Shown in pieces: positions 54,250-62,475 of a DNA stretch of 64,000 nucleotides; within the stretch, counting starts at the first letter, position 1, and every line of letters starts with the position of its first letter. The notes beneath the pieces were generated by a model, which did no database searches, was not told the origin of the DNA, and worked only from the letters and a program-made list of their open reading frames with translations. This DNA comes from Pandoraea eparura. GTDB taxonomy: Bacteria > Pseudomonadota > Gammaproteobacteria > Burkholderiales > Burkholderiaceae. The stretch covers positions 62,001 to 126,000 of the forward strand of contig NZ_CABPSH010000008.1 in the NCBI RefSeq assembly GCF_902459725.1, written 5' to 3'. A program made the translations under genes and the position numbers.

Positions 54250-54864
54250 ATGAGTGACAATCAAGAAAAGGCCGTCGACAGTAGCCGTCGGAATCTGTTG
54301 ATTGCAACGTCCGTAGCGGGAGGCGTGGGCGGCGTTGCAACTCTGGTTCCCTTTGTCAGTTCGCTCGAACCCTCGGAGCGCGCCAAGGCAGGCGGGGCGC
54401 CCGTCGAGGCCGACATCAGCAATCTCAAGCCAGGCGACAAGATGACCGTCTCCTGGCGCGGATTGCCCGTATGGATCGTGCGCCGCACACCGGACGAGAT
54501 GGCTTCGCTGTCCAAAGTGACGGCGGAACTGGCCGATCCGGACTCCAAGGAAACGTTCTCCTACCCGATGCCCGACTATTGCAAGAACGCGTTCCGCGCG
54601 CGGGTCGAGCACAAGGACCTGTTGGTGGTCGTCGGCATCTGCACTCACCTCGGTTGCATTCCTTCGGGTCCCTACCAGGCGAACACCAACGCTGCCTTGG
54701 GCCCCGACCCGGGCTTTCTGTGCCCGTGCCATGGGTCGACCTACGATATGTCGGGCCGCGTGTTCAAGAACAAGCCGGCGCCAAAGAATCTCGACGTTCC
54801 TCGTTTCATGTTCGTGAACGACACCAAGCTCGTGATCGGTAAAGACGAAAAAGGAGAAGCGTAA
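54250..54864 (+). CDS. petA: Ubiquinol-cytochrome c reductase iron-sulfur subunit (Rieske)
   Basis: Rieske subunit of cytochrome bc1. The 204-aa product has a Tat-type N-terminus (SSRRNLLIATSVAGGVGG) forming the membrane helix, and a C-terminal Rieske domain with CTHLGC and CPCHGS, binding the 2Fe-2S cluster. ATG 54250 is chosen; the in-frame GTG at 54238 adds only four residues. First gene of petABC and a likely client of the Tat translocase encoded upstream. Confidence 0.95.
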   Translation: MSDNQEKAVDSSRRNLLIATSVAGGVGGVATLVPFVSSLEPSERAKAGGAPVEADISNLKPGDKMTVSWRGLPVWIVRRTPDEMASLSKVTAELADPDSKETFSYPMPDYCKNAFRARVEHKDLLVVVGICTHLGCIPSGPYQANTNAALGPDPGFLCPCHGSTYDMSGRVFKNKPAPKNLDVPRFMFVNDTKLVIGKDEKGEA

Positions 54865-54866
54865 TC

Positions 54867-56252
54867 ATGGCCGCCGACAAACAGGTCGACACGACGGGCT
54901 TGCTGGGCTGGATCGATCGTCGCTTCCCGCTCAGCCAGCTCTGGAGGGAGCACGCGTCCGAGTACTACGCGCCCAAGAATTTCAATTTCTGGTATTTCTT
55001 CGGATCGCTGGCCATGCTGGTGCTGGTGATCCAGATTCTCACCGGTATTTTCCTGGTGATGAACTACAAGCCCGACGCCAATCTCGCGTTCGCTTCGGTC
55101 GAGTACATCATGCGCGAAGTGCCGTGGGGCTGGCTCATTCGCTATATGCACTCGACGGGCGCGTCGATGTTCTTCGTCGTGGTCTATCTGCACATGTTCC
55201 GCGGGCTGTTGTACGGCTCGTACCGCAAACCGCGCGAGCTGGTGTGGGTGTTCGGCTGCTTGATCTTCCTGTGCCTGATGGCCGAAGCGTTCATGGGCTA
55301 TCTGCTGCCGTGGGGGCAGATGTCGTATTGGGGCGCGCAGGTGATCGTGAATCTGTTCTCGGCGATTCCGTTCATCGGTCCGGATCTGTCGCTGTGGATT
55401 CGCGGCGACTACGTCGTGTCGGATGCCACGCTCAACCGTTTCTTTGCCTTCCACGTGATCGCCGTTCCGCTGGTGCTCATCGGGTTGATCGTCGCGCACA
55501 TCATCGCGCTGCACGAAGTCGGGTCCAACAATCCTGACGGTATTGAGATCAAGGACAAGAAGGACGCCAACGGCCGGCCGCTCGACGGTATTCCGTTCCA
55601 TCCGTACTACACGGTGCACGACATCATGGGCGTGGGCGTGTTCCTGATGGTGTTTTCGGCGATCGTGTTCTTCGCACCGACGATGGGCGGGTACTTCCTG
55701 GAAGCGAACAACTTCATTCCGTCCGACTCGCTCAAGACGCCGCCGCACATTGCTCCGGTGTGGTACTTCACGCCGTTCTACTCCATGCTGCGTGCCACCA
55801 CCGACGACTTCAAGCATTTGCTGATGGGACTGGCGGTGATTGTCACGGCCGTCTGGTGGATCAAGGGCAAGGCGGCTGCGACCACGAAGGTGGCGGCGTC
55901 TGGCGGTGTGGTGTTGCTGCTACTGGCGATGTATCTGACCGAGGCCAAGTTCTGGGGCGTGGTGGTGATGGGCGGCGCGGTGGTCACGCTGTTCTTCCTG
56001 CCGTGGCTGGACCATAGCCCGGTGAAGTCGATTCGTTACCGGCCGGGATTCCACAAGGTGCTGTTGGGTATTCTCGTCGTCGTTTTTGCTGTGCTGGGGT
56101 ATCTGGGCATCCAGGAACCGACGCCCATGAAGACCGCGATCTCGCAGGTTGGCGCGCTGTATTACTTCGGATTCTTCTGGCTGATGCCGCTCTGGAGCAA
56201 GCGTGGCACGTTCAAGCCGGTGCCGGAGCGCGTGACCTTCGCGGCGCACTGA
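54867..56252 (+). CDS. petB: Cytochrome b of the bc1 complex
   Basis: Membrane subunit carrying the two b haems and quinol sites. The 461-aa product has eight or more helices, the haem-ligand histidines in IRYMHSTGASMFFVVVYLHMFRG and in FAFHVIAVPLVLIGLIVAHIIALHEVG, and the PEWYF-type quinol motif as APVWYFTPFYS. It carries a 30-residue N-terminal extension and extra helices at the C-terminus, common in betaproteobacteria. Spaced two bases from petA. Confidence 0.96.
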   Translation: MAADKQVDTTGLLGWIDRRFPLSQLWREHASEYYAPKNFNFWYFFGSLAMLVLVIQILTGIFLVMNYKPDANLAFASVEYIMREVPWGWLIRYMHSTGASMFFVVVYLHMFRGLLYGSYRKPRELVWVFGCLIFLCLMAEAFMGYLLPWGQMSYWGAQVIVNLFSAIPFIGPDLSLWIRGDYVVSDATLNRFFAFHVIAVPLVLIGLIVAHIIALHEVGSNNPDGIEIKDKKDANGRPLDGIPFHPYYTVHDIMGVGVFLMVFSAIVFFAPTMGGYFLEANNFIPSDSLKTPPHIAPVWYFTPFYSMLRATTDDFKHLLMGLAVIVTAVWWIKGKAAATTKVAASGGVVLLLLAMYLTEAKFWGVVVMGGAVVTLFFLPWLDHSPVKSIRYRPGFHKVLLGILVVVFAVLGYLGIQEPTPMKTAISQVGALYYFGFFWLMPLWSKRGTFKPVPERVTFAAH

Positions 56253-56283
56253 GCGCACGTCAACGACGACTAGGGATATCACG

Positions 56284-57003
56284 ATGAGAAAACTGTTGCT
56301 TGTCCTGGCGCTCCTGAGTGGCTTTGCGGCGCCGGTCTTGGCTGAAGAGAGCGTGGCGCTCGATACGGCGCCCAATCGGATCGACGATCTAGCCTCGCTG
56401 CAGCGGGGCGCGAAGCTGTTCGTGAACTACTGCCTGAATTGCCATTCGGCGGCGTTGATGCGGTATTCGCGGCTGAAGGATCTGGGATTGTCGGACGCCG
56501 AGATCAAAAACAACCTGCTTTTCACGACGGACAAGATTGGCGACACGATGACCGTGGCCATGCGTGCGGCGGACGCCAAGGAGTGGTTTGGTGCGGCGCC
56601 GCCGGATCTGTCGGTCGAGGCGCGGGCGCGGGGGACGGACTGGCTTTATACCTACTTGCGGACTTTCTATCGGGACGATGCGCGGCCGACGGGGTGGAAC
56701 AATCTGGCGTTCCCGAATGTGGGCATGCCGAACCCGTTATGGCAGTTGCAGGGGCAGCGGGGGTTGAAGCCTGTGGAGGGGGCGGAGCATGGTCCGGCCC
56801 AGTTCGTGCAGATCACGCAGGGGACGATGAAACCGGTGGAATTCGATTCTGCCGTGGCTGATCTGGTATCTTATCTGGATTGGATGTCGGAACCGGCGCA
56901 ACGCACACGCCGGCAGTTGGGTGTCTGGGTTTTGTTGTTCTTGGGACTCTTTACGGTACTTGCCTGGCGCCTGAATGCGGCCTATTGGAAGGACGTGAAG
57001 TAA
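56284..57003 (+). CDS. petC: Cytochrome c1 of the bc1 complex
   Basis: Electron-transferring haem-c subunit, exported by a signal peptide (LLLVLALLSGFAAPVLAEE) and anchored by a C-terminal helix (GVWVLLFLGLFTVLAWRL). The 239-aa product has one haem-binding CLNCHS motif and a later methionine ligand region. Followed by a strong hairpin before sspA. Confidence 0.95.
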   Translation: MRKLLLVLALLSGFAAPVLAEESVALDTAPNRIDDLASLQRGAKLFVNYCLNCHSAALMRYSRLKDLGLSDAEIKNNLLFTTDKIGDTMTVAMRAADAKEWFGAAPPDLSVEARARGTDWLYTYLRTFYRDDARPTGWNNLAFPNVGMPNPLWQLQGQRGLKPVEGAEHGPAQFVQITQGTMKPVEFDSAVADLVSYLDWMSEPAQRTRRQLGVWVLLFLGLFTVLAWRLNAAYWKDVK

Positions 57004-57017
57004 AATAACGTCTGTAC

Positions 57018-57074
57018 GACGGGGCCAGGGTTTGGGAAGCGTCGATTTCCCGCCCCGGCCCCGTTGGTTTTTAA
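57018..57074 (+). terminator. Intrinsic terminator of petABC
   Basis: ACGGGGCC/GGCCCCGT outer stem with further inner pairing (GGGAA/TTTCCC region) and a T run at 57068-57072. It lies between petC and sspA, about 15 bases after the petC stop; some readthrough into sspA is possible. Confidence 0.75.
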
Positions 57075-57086
57075 GGAAGACGCGCT

Positions 57087-57698
57087 ATGATGGTTTTGTA
57101 CTCGGGCACGACGTGCCCCTTCTCCCAGCGTTGCCGGCTGGTTCTGTTCGAAAAAGGCATGGATTTTGAAATCCGTGACGTCGATCTGTTCAACAAGCCG
57201 GAAGACATTGCGGTGATGAACCCGTACGGTCAGGTGCCGATTCTTGTCGAGCGCGATCTGATTCTGTACGAATCGAACATCATCAATGAGTACATTGACG
57301 AACGTTTCCCGCATCCGCAGCTGATGCCGGCCGATCCGGTGCAGCGTGCGCGTGCGCGGTTGTTCCTGTTCAATTTCGAGAAAGAGCTGTTCGTGCATGT
57401 GAGCGCGCTCGAAAACGAGAAGGGCAAGGCGGCGGAGAAGACGCATGAGAAGGCGCGTGCGTCGATTCGCGATCGACTGACGCAACTTGCGCCGATCTTC
57501 GTGAAGAACAAGTACATGTTGGGCGAGGAGTTCTCGATGCTTGACGTGGCGATTGCGCCGTTGCTGTGGCGTCTGGATCACTATGGCATCGAATTGTCGA
57601 AGAATGCCGCGCCGTTGATGAAGTATGCCGAGCGGATTTTCAGCCGTCCGGCGTACATTGAAGCGCTGACGCCGTCCGAAAAGGTCATGCGTCGCTGA
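57087..57698 (+). CDS. sspA: Stringent starvation protein A SspA
   Basis: Glutathione-S-transferase-fold protein that binds RNA polymerase. The 203-aa product has the thioredoxin-like N-terminal domain (YSGTTCPFSQRCRLVLFEK, NPYGQVPILVERDLILYESNIINEYID) and the all-alpha C-terminal domain. AAGGAAGAC precedes the ATG. The bc1-sspA-sspB order is conserved in betaproteobacteria. Confidence 0.95.
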   Translation: MMVLYSGTTCPFSQRCRLVLFEKGMDFEIRDVDLFNKPEDIAVMNPYGQVPILVERDLILYESNIINEYIDERFPHPQLMPADPVQRARARLFLFNFEKELFVHVSALENEKGKAAEKTHEKARASIRDRLTQLAPIFVKNKYMLGEEFSMLDVAIAPLLWRLDHYGIELSKNAAPLMKYAERIFSRPAYIEALTPSEKVMRR

Positions 57699-57774
57699 TG
57701 CGTTGATTGAACCGCTGGCGAGGCTGGCCTGCCGATGGGGGTGGGCGGGTTTCGCGGCGGGATAAGTTGGTCAT

Positions 57775-58233
57775 ATGCCTGAAACGTCTACCAAGCCTTA
57801 CCTTTTGCGCGCGCTGTACGAGTGGTGTACCGACAACGGGTACACACCGTATTTGGCCGTGCATGTCGATGCCAGGACGCGAGTGCCGCGCGAGTTTGTG
57901 AAAGATGGCGAGATCGTGCTGAACATCAGCTTCGACGCCACGAGCGGATTGCAGATGGGCAACGACTGGATTGAATTCAGCGCTCGCTTCGGCGGCATTT
58001 CGCAGAAAGTGGAAGTGCAGGTGCCGAACGTGCTGGCGATTTATGCTCGCGAGAATGGCCAGGGGATGGCGTTCCCGGTCGACAAGCAGGCGTCTGCGGA
58101 AGAGGGTGCCGAGTTGGAAGCGGTGCCGTCGGTGCCGGCGCCGAGCGACGACGACTCGGATCCGACGCGCCCGGGCGGCAATGGCGCGGCGGGTGGCAGC
58201 ACCGGACGGGCTCGCCTGAAGGTGGTGAAGTAA
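57775..58233 (+). CDS. sspB: ClpXP adaptor SspB
   Basis: Delivers ssrA-tagged proteins to ClpXP. The 152-aa product has the folded domain with KPYLLRALYEWCTDNGYTPYLAVHVD, GEIVLNISFDATSGLQMGNDWIEFSARFGG and the flexible Asp/Gly-rich tail ending in a ClpX-binding RARLKVVK. The tail is longer than in E. coli. A run of 12 G at 58253-58264 follows. Confidence 0.94.
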   Translation: MPETSTKPYLLRALYEWCTDNGYTPYLAVHVDARTRVPREFVKDGEIVLNISFDATSGLQMGNDWIEFSARFGGISQKVEVQVPNVLAIYARENGQGMAFPVDKQASAEEGAELEAVPSVPAPSDDDSDPTRPGGNGAAGGSTGRARLKVVK

Positions 58234-58325
58234 TTCGAGAGCGCGGGTGAGTGGGGGGGGGGGGCGCTTTGTGCGGTTTGCCCCAAAAGGCCTTCGTCTC
58301 CGGATGATTTTGCCCCGATAGGGGG

Positions 58326-58354
58326 TCGTCAGTGACCGATGAATCGGTTACAAT
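58326..58354 (+). promoter_or_regulatory. Candidate promoter of the tRNA-Thr gene
   Basis: TCGTCA (58326-58331) and TACAAT (58349-58354) with 17 bases between them; the start of the mature tRNA lies ten bases after the -10 box. Confidence 0.5.
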
Positions 58355-58364
58355 ACGCGACTTC

Positions 58365-58474
<110 letters not shown>

Positions 58475-58516
58475 TCTTTTTGTTCTACAAAAGCTTGGTT
58501 GTTCTACAATTCGCGC

Positions 58517-58550
58517 GCTGAGGTCGCTGAGGTCGCTGAGGTCGCTGAGA
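58517..58550. repeat. 9-bp tandem repeat just inside the left end of the island
   Basis: Four copies of GCTGAGGTC, the last degenerate (GCTGAGAAC). The same GAGAAC form occurs near 2726-2743 after cyaY, so the unit may belong to a small dispersed family. It holds no gene. Confidence 0.6.
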
Positions 58551-58562
58551 ACGCTAGGTCAT

Positions 58563-59144
58563 TCACAGTAATTCCCTTGCTTCTCGGATGCGCTGAGCGG
58601 TCGAAGGAAGGCCACTACGCTCCATCGCTTGAGCAAAATCTTCGACGCTTGATTCGGGCTTTTTGCGTCGTGCGCGCATTTGTTTAAAAGCCGCCATGGC
58701 GCTAATCGAATCCAAATCCCACTGATTCACAATGAAGCGGTCCGGATCGATTATTTCGATGCCATATTCCGAAGCGACAGCATTGGGGAAGTCACGCCGG
58801 TTTGATGTCACGATACAGTCTGCGTGACCTGCTATGGCTGCTGCGAGGACATGTCTGTCATTTGGGTCCGGTAGAACAAAGCTTCCAATGAGCCGACCCC
58901 AAGCCGTTTCCGGCACCTCCCAGTCAGGAACCGCTTCGCGCATGCAATCGCGACGGGTCTGAAGCTTCCCCTCAAGATCGGGACGTTGTCTCTCAAGCGC
59001 CGCAATCCATTCGGTCTCAATCGCTTGCGTCCACTTTGCCGCGAAGAACCCTGCGGCCGCCAAGCTCATCAGCGCGTCGGTGGTCGCCGCAGGGAATAGG
59101 ACGCAAGCATCGAGAAGTGCGGTATAGCGCGAATATCCTGCCAT
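58563..59144 (-). CDS. PIN-domain toxin (ribonuclease-type)
   Basis: 193-aa PIN-fold protein, likely the toxin of a toxin-antitoxin pair. The acidic metal-site residues are present at about D12 (LLDACVLFPA), E45 (ETEWIAAL), D96 (PNDRHVLAAA) and D118 (TSNRRDFP), the last in the TSN-x-x-DF motif typical of PIN proteins of the longer VapC-like type. It overlaps the upstream antitoxin by one base (TGATG). It is inferred to cleave RNA; its target is unknown. First gene inside the left island repeat. Confidence 0.85.
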   Translation of the reverse strand: MAGYSRYTALLDACVLFPAATTDALMSLAAAGFFAAKWTQAIETEWIAALERQRPDLEGKLQTRRDCMREAVPDWEVPETAWGRLIGSFVLPDPNDRHVLAAAIAGHADCIVTSNRRDFPNAVASEYGIEIIDPDRFIVNQWDLDSISAMAAFKQMRARRKKPESSVEDFAQAMERSGLPSTAQRIREARELL

Positions 59145-59614
59145 CAATAATCGAGTCCTAATTCATTGGCGTTCTCTGCCATACGTTCCAGTGCAGTCGC
59201 CTGCTTGCTTCGCATTTCGGTTTGATATGCCATGAGGTCATCGAACGCTATGCGACGGTGTGTCCCGACCATTCGATGCTTTAACTTTCCTGCCTCAATT
59301 TCCTTGATGAGAAACGGTCGTGATACGTTCAGGAAATTTGCCGCCTCGACCGTCGTGAACTCACGATTGGCCGGGGTCAAAATGATCGTGCGACCTTCGG
59401 TTACGGCCCCTAGCATTTGACCAATCAACTTCAGCGCCGCTGGCGGTACTGCAACCGACGGGTGTTCACCCGTGTCCGTAGTGAGAGTAATGGTGGCGGC
59501 GCGAGAATGGTCCAGCGCTTCCATGATGCATCGTTGGGCGACTCGCGCCATTTCGATGTCGGGTGCCGTCATCGGAGGAGGCGTTACCTCGCGGATTCGA
59601 TCTACGGTTCGCAT
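59144..59614 (-). CDS. Excisionase-like HTH antitoxin
   Basis: 156-aa protein with a C-terminal MerR/excisionase-type helix-turn-helix at about residues 86-130 (FTTVEAANFLNVSRPFLIKEIEAG, KHRMVGTHRRIAFDDLMAY), the DNA-binding part, and an N-terminal region of mixed helix and strand. Antitoxins of this build pair with PIN toxins in several families. The stop overlaps the toxin start by one base, and a perfect inverted repeat upstream could be its own operator. Confidence 0.85.
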   Translation of the reverse strand: MRTVDRIREVTPPPMTAPDIEMARVAQRCIMEALDHSRAATITLTTDTGEHPSVAVPPAALKLIGQMLGAVTEGRTIILTPANREFTTVEAANFLNVSRPFLIKEIEAGKLKHRMVGTHRRIAFDDLMAYQTEMRSKQATALERMAENANELGLDY

Positions 59615-59644
59615 GTTCTTTCATCCTCTAAAAACAATCTTAAG

Positions 59645-59685
59645 CCTCAGCTAAGCTGGCTTCTTGTGAGCCAGCTTAGCTGAGG
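59645..59685. promoter_or_regulatory. Double palindromic operator of the PIN/HTH module
   Basis: Perfect 17-base arms CCTCAGCTAAGCTGGCT and its complement, separated by seven bases, 31 bp before the antitoxin ATG. Each arm holds a palindrome CAGCTWAGCTG, so the site could bind two antitoxin dimers. It could also fold as a strong hairpin in RNA; but without a T run on the antitoxin strand, an operator is more likely. Confidence 0.7.
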
Positions 59686-59784
59686 ATAACCACAAATGCA
59701 ATAAATGCAGCATCTATAACAACTGACTGTTGTGTGAGCGCATGGTTCAGCAATTGCACCATATTGGTGCAATTGCCGGGTTGA

Positions 59785-60238
59785 TCATCTAGTAGGCGAC
59801 GCCTTGACACCCCTTATCCGAACGTAATGCTCCGTCATTGCTACGCTCCCATGCCCAAGCAGCGATTGAGCGCCCCTCAGATCGCTTGTGCTTTCCGTAT
59901 CGGTACCAGCCTTTGTTCGCAGGTCGCGAAACTGAAAGTCCTCTTTCGCAACTCCTGACGCGTCTCGTGCGCGATCGAACCGAAATCGCAGCGCCGATTG
60001 GCCAAGCGGCCTACCGCGCTCGTCAACAATCAGGCGAGTTGATCTCGGATTGTGTCCGGTCTTTTGGAGCTTCAACTCATCTAGCAATATCGCCAGTTGT
60101 CCGACGACTTCGATACGCAATTGAGTGCCGGTCTTGTTTTGACGAATTACCACCAAGCCATCGCGAACATCGCGTTCGTCCATTTTTAGGACATCGGCTG
60201 GCCGTTGACCAGTGAGATAGGCTAACGCCCATCACTTG
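59785..60238 (-). pseudogene. Truncated tyrosine recombinase (integrase) remnant
   Basis: Only the C-terminal catalytic part of a phage-type integrase remains. It has the LTGQRPADVLKM and TGTQLRI segments, then FRDLRTKAGTD, LLGHGSVAMTEHYVR with the catalytic tyrosine, so the box II region is R-D-L-R rather than H-x-L-R. The N-terminal half is gone: the reading frame upstream of ALAYLTGQ stops at a TGA. Typical of integrases from tRNA-associated islands, now inactive. Confidence 0.8.
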
Positions 60239-60264
60239 ATGGGCCGTCCCTGCGGCTACCGAAG

Positions 60265-60573
60265 TTACCGGATTAACCTCGGTTTTTCACCCCGCTTCGA
60301 CGCGTGAAGAATGACGTGGGGACCCATCAACAAATCCGTCGCGACCATCGCTTCCGCGAACGTCTCGAAGTAAATCGCATGCTCTGGGTCGGACACATGC
60401 GCTCGCTTGATTTCTCCGGCTGCCTCATCCCAAGCGTAACCAAGGTACTTCTTGTATGCGTGGAACCAGACAACATGCCCTTCACGCGTCAACGACTTGG
60501 GGAGGTTGAGCCCGCTATCGCCTTGACCGCCGTTTCCTTCATCCTTCCCGTCGCTGTTGTTTGAATCACTCAT
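60265..60573 (-). CDS. Unrecognised small protein, first copy (inside the island)
   Basis: 102-aa protein of no family that I recognise. The N-terminal 20 residues are Asp/Gly/Asn-rich and probably disordered; the core is PKSLTREGHVVWFHAYKKYLGY, WDEAAGEIKRAHVSDPEHAIYF and ATDLLMGPHVILH. AGGAG lies six bases before the ATG. A second copy at 61189 keeps the same core and ribosome site. A cysteine-free, aromatic-rich fold with a conserved DPEHAIYF block suggests a small soluble protein. No function can be assigned. Confidence 0.75.
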   Translation of the reverse strand: MSDSNNSDGKDEGNGGQGDSGLNLPKSLTREGHVVWFHAYKKYLGYAWDEAAGEIKRAHVSDPEHAIYFETFAEAMVATDLLMGPHVILHASKRGEKPRLIR

Positions 60574-60622
60574 CAAAGTCTCCTTGGATGCGAATGGATT
60601 TAGCCGCGCTAACGACTGAATC

Positions 60623-60730
60623 CATCATCGCAGGAGTGCGGCCCCCTGAGTTTCAGTAACTTCCGAATATCCCTGCCTATGCGTCGACACTCGAAACGTT
60701 CCAGCGCAAGGCGAAAACGTTTGTGACGTA
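60623..60730. repeat. Duplicated upstream region of the small-protein gene, first copy
   Basis: Blocks CATCATCGCAG, TGAGTTTCAGTAACTTCC-GAATA and GTCGACACTCGAAACGT, then GAAAACGT-x-TGACGTA, recur at 61541-61648. The blocks lie 50 to 160 bp upstream of the gene at 60265-60573. Such conservation without coding content points to shared promoter and operator sites. Confidence 0.75.
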
Positions 60731-60883
60731 TGTTGGGCAATGACGAACAGGGCGAGGCATAGTACCCCGTTCTACAAACGACTTTTGACGCACCAGCCGA
60801 CTTGGTTTCCAAGAAACCATAGTCTGGGGAGTTGTGATTGAATCCTCACACATCGCCTTGATGTATCGAGAATTTTTCGGCGC

Positions 60884-60961
60884 TTTGTAATCATCAGGTG
60901 GCGGGTTCGAGTCCTGCAGCCGCACCAAATTTGAAGCGGGTCCCTGAGATGGGGCCCGTTT
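60884..60961. repeat. Right direct repeat (attachment site) of the tRNA-Thr island
   Basis: 78-base copy of the tRNA-Thr 3' half and terminator (see 58396-58474), with one base deleted in the acceptor-stem copy, so it cannot serve as a tRNA. The sequence to its right has no further copy of the repeat in this window. 60731-60883 and 60962-61188 hold no gene I can support. Confidence 0.85.
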
Positions 60962-61188
60962 ATTTGTTTGTCGCTTGCATCGCTTTTACTCGATTCTTCA
61001 CAAATCCCGTCAGATCGTTTGCGCGGACTCATGAGGAAGAGACGGGCAGAGAACTCGTGATGGAGACGTGATTCGGCGCGGCGGACTAATACGCCAACAT
61101 CGGCGCCCCATCCCTTGACAAGACCAACCCACCGTCCCCAACGCGTCGTGAAGTGAGGCCCGCCGACCTAGACGGGCCTCGGCCACAG

Positions 61189-61491
61189 CTACCCCCTCAG
61201 TTTCGGCGGCAGACCCTTGCCCGGCGAGTAGAGGATACGACTCGGGCTAATCAGCTTATCTGACGCGACCACGGCATGCGCCAAGGTGTCGAAGTAGATG
61301 GCGTGCTCCGGATCGGCAACCGGTGACTTTTTGATTTCCCTCGCCAACTCGTCCCACTCGAAGCCGAGGTATTTCCTGTGTTCGTAGAACCAGACGACGT
61401 GTCCTTCACGTGCGAGCGACTTCGGGATGTCGAGTTCGTCATCTCGTCCATCGGCACCGCCCTTTCCGTTGTCATTCTCTGAGGTACTCAT
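61189..61491 (-). CDS. Unrecognised small protein, second copy (outside the right repeat)
   Basis: 100-aa paralogue of the protein at 60265-60573. About 46 of 83 aligned residues in the core are identical by eye, including PKSLAREGHVVWF, KYLGFEWDEL, DPEHAIYFDT and ILYS. The Asp/Gly-rich N-terminus differs. The ribosome site GGAGGCC and the upstream DNA are also duplicated. It lies beyond the right island repeat, which separates the two copies. Confidence 0.75.
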   Translation of the reverse strand: MSTSENDNGKGGADGRDDELDIPKSLAREGHVVWFYEHRKYLGFEWDELAREIKKSPVADPEHAIYFDTLAHAVVASDKLISPSRILYSPGKGLPPKLRG

Positions 61492-61540
61492 CAAGGCCTC
61501 CTGTAATGTGCGCGATTTCAGCCGGTCTTTCGGCCATGCT

Positions 61541-61648
61541 CATCATCGCAGCAGTGTCGAGCCTTGAGTTTCAGTAACTTCCGAATAACTTCACCGATGT
61601 GTCGACACTCGAAACGTATCGGCCACCGACAAAAACGCTCGCGACGTA
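61541..61648. repeat. Duplicated upstream region of the small-protein gene, second copy
   Basis: Second copy of the block set at 60623-60730, in the same order and spacing, 50 to 160 bp before the gene at 61189-61491. It marks the duplicated unit as gene plus its control region. Confidence 0.75.
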
Positions 61649-61692
61649 CGGCGGGGCCAAGACGCGGACGCGTCAACGGCGACGCCTCCCTC

Positions 61693-61770
61693 GTTTCGTT
61701 CTTGAATCCTCCACCCGCGCTTGCGCAAACGCAGCAAAGTCAATCGCGTGGACTGGGTCGGCGTGGAGGT
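61693..61770 (-). pseudogene. Degenerate third copy of the small-protein gene
   Basis: On the minus strand this stretch reads SGHLHADPVHAIDFAAFAQARVED, clearly related to the DPEHAIYF-TLAHAVVAS block of the neighbouring copies. No full-length frame remains: the flanking sequence does not match and no start is evident. Probably a broken third copy of the module. Confidence 0.6.
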
Positions 61771-61787
61771 GGCCGCTAAATTCCTCG

Positions 61788-62447
61788 CTAGGCGCGAGGC
61801 ATATGGATCGAAAACCAGTCTGCCGCCAGGCGTGCGACTGCCTCAAGCGTACCCGGCTCTTCAAACAGATGCGTGGCGCCAGGCACGAGGATCGTCCGGT
61901 GCTCGCATGAAAGCTGGCGCGCAGCCATCTCGTTCAACCCGATCACCTGTGTATCCAGCGCGCCGACGATCAGAAGCGTGGGCGCCTCTACGCGCGGGAG
62001 CGCTGCGTCAGCGAGGTCCGGGCGGCCACCTCGCGATACGATCGCCCGCACCCGTGCCGGGCGCGCTGCGGCCGCCATCAGCGCTGCGCCCGCCCCGGTA
62101 CTGGCGCCGAACAGGCCGACGTCGAAACTGGCGGTCGCGGGCAGCGCTGCGAGCCAGTCGATAGCATCAGTCAGGCGCCTCGCGAGCAGGGGGATGTTGA
62201 ATCGATAGCGGCCCGTCTCCGCGTCCCGGCCACTTTCCTCGGCAGTCAGCAGGTCGAACAGCAGGGTCGCCAGCCCCGCCTGCTGTAGCACCGCAGCCAC
62301 CTCCCGATTGCGGCGACTAAAGCGGCTGCTGCCACTACCATGGGCGAAGGCGATCACCCCCCGCGATGTTGCAGGGATGGCGAGGGTGCCTTCCAGCAGC
62401 ACATCGCCGGATGGTATCGATACCTCTTTGAACTGAACGTCGCGCAT
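61788..62447 (-). CDS. Alpha/beta hydrolase, dienelactone-hydrolase-like
   Basis: 219-aa serine hydrolase of the alpha/beta fold. The product has the strand with IAFAHGSGSSRFS, the nucleophile motif GLFGASTGAGA (GxSxG with serine), a likely catalytic aspartate after VGALD and a histidine in GATHLFEEPG. GGAGG lies eight bases before the ATG. It resembles the hydrolases fused to or found next to phosphoribosyltransferase and erythromycin-esterase-like genes in stress clusters, and the next gene fits. Substrate unknown. Confidence 0.82.
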   Translation of the reverse strand: MRDVQFKEVSIPSGDVLLEGTLAIPATSRGVIAFAHGSGSSRFSRRNREVAAVLQQAGLATLLFDLLTAEESGRDAETGRYRFNIPLLARRLTDAIDWLAALPATASFDVGLFGASTGAGAALMAAAARPARVRAIVSRGGRPDLADAALPRVEAPTLLIVGALDTQVIGLNEMAARQLSCEHRTILVPGATHLFEEPGTLEAVARLAADWFSIHMPRA

Positions 62448-62475
62448 CGGGTACCTCCGTCTCGCATCACAGCCC

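Noticed and set aside
58253-58264. A run of 12 G after sspB
   Set aside because: It is outside any gene and has no neighbouring start that would make it a phase-variation switch; length may also be affected by sequencing error.
60884-60961. A second tRNA-Thr gene
   Set aside because: Only the 3' half is present and one base is deleted in the acceptor copy, so it cannot fold into a tRNA. It is best read as an attachment-site copy.
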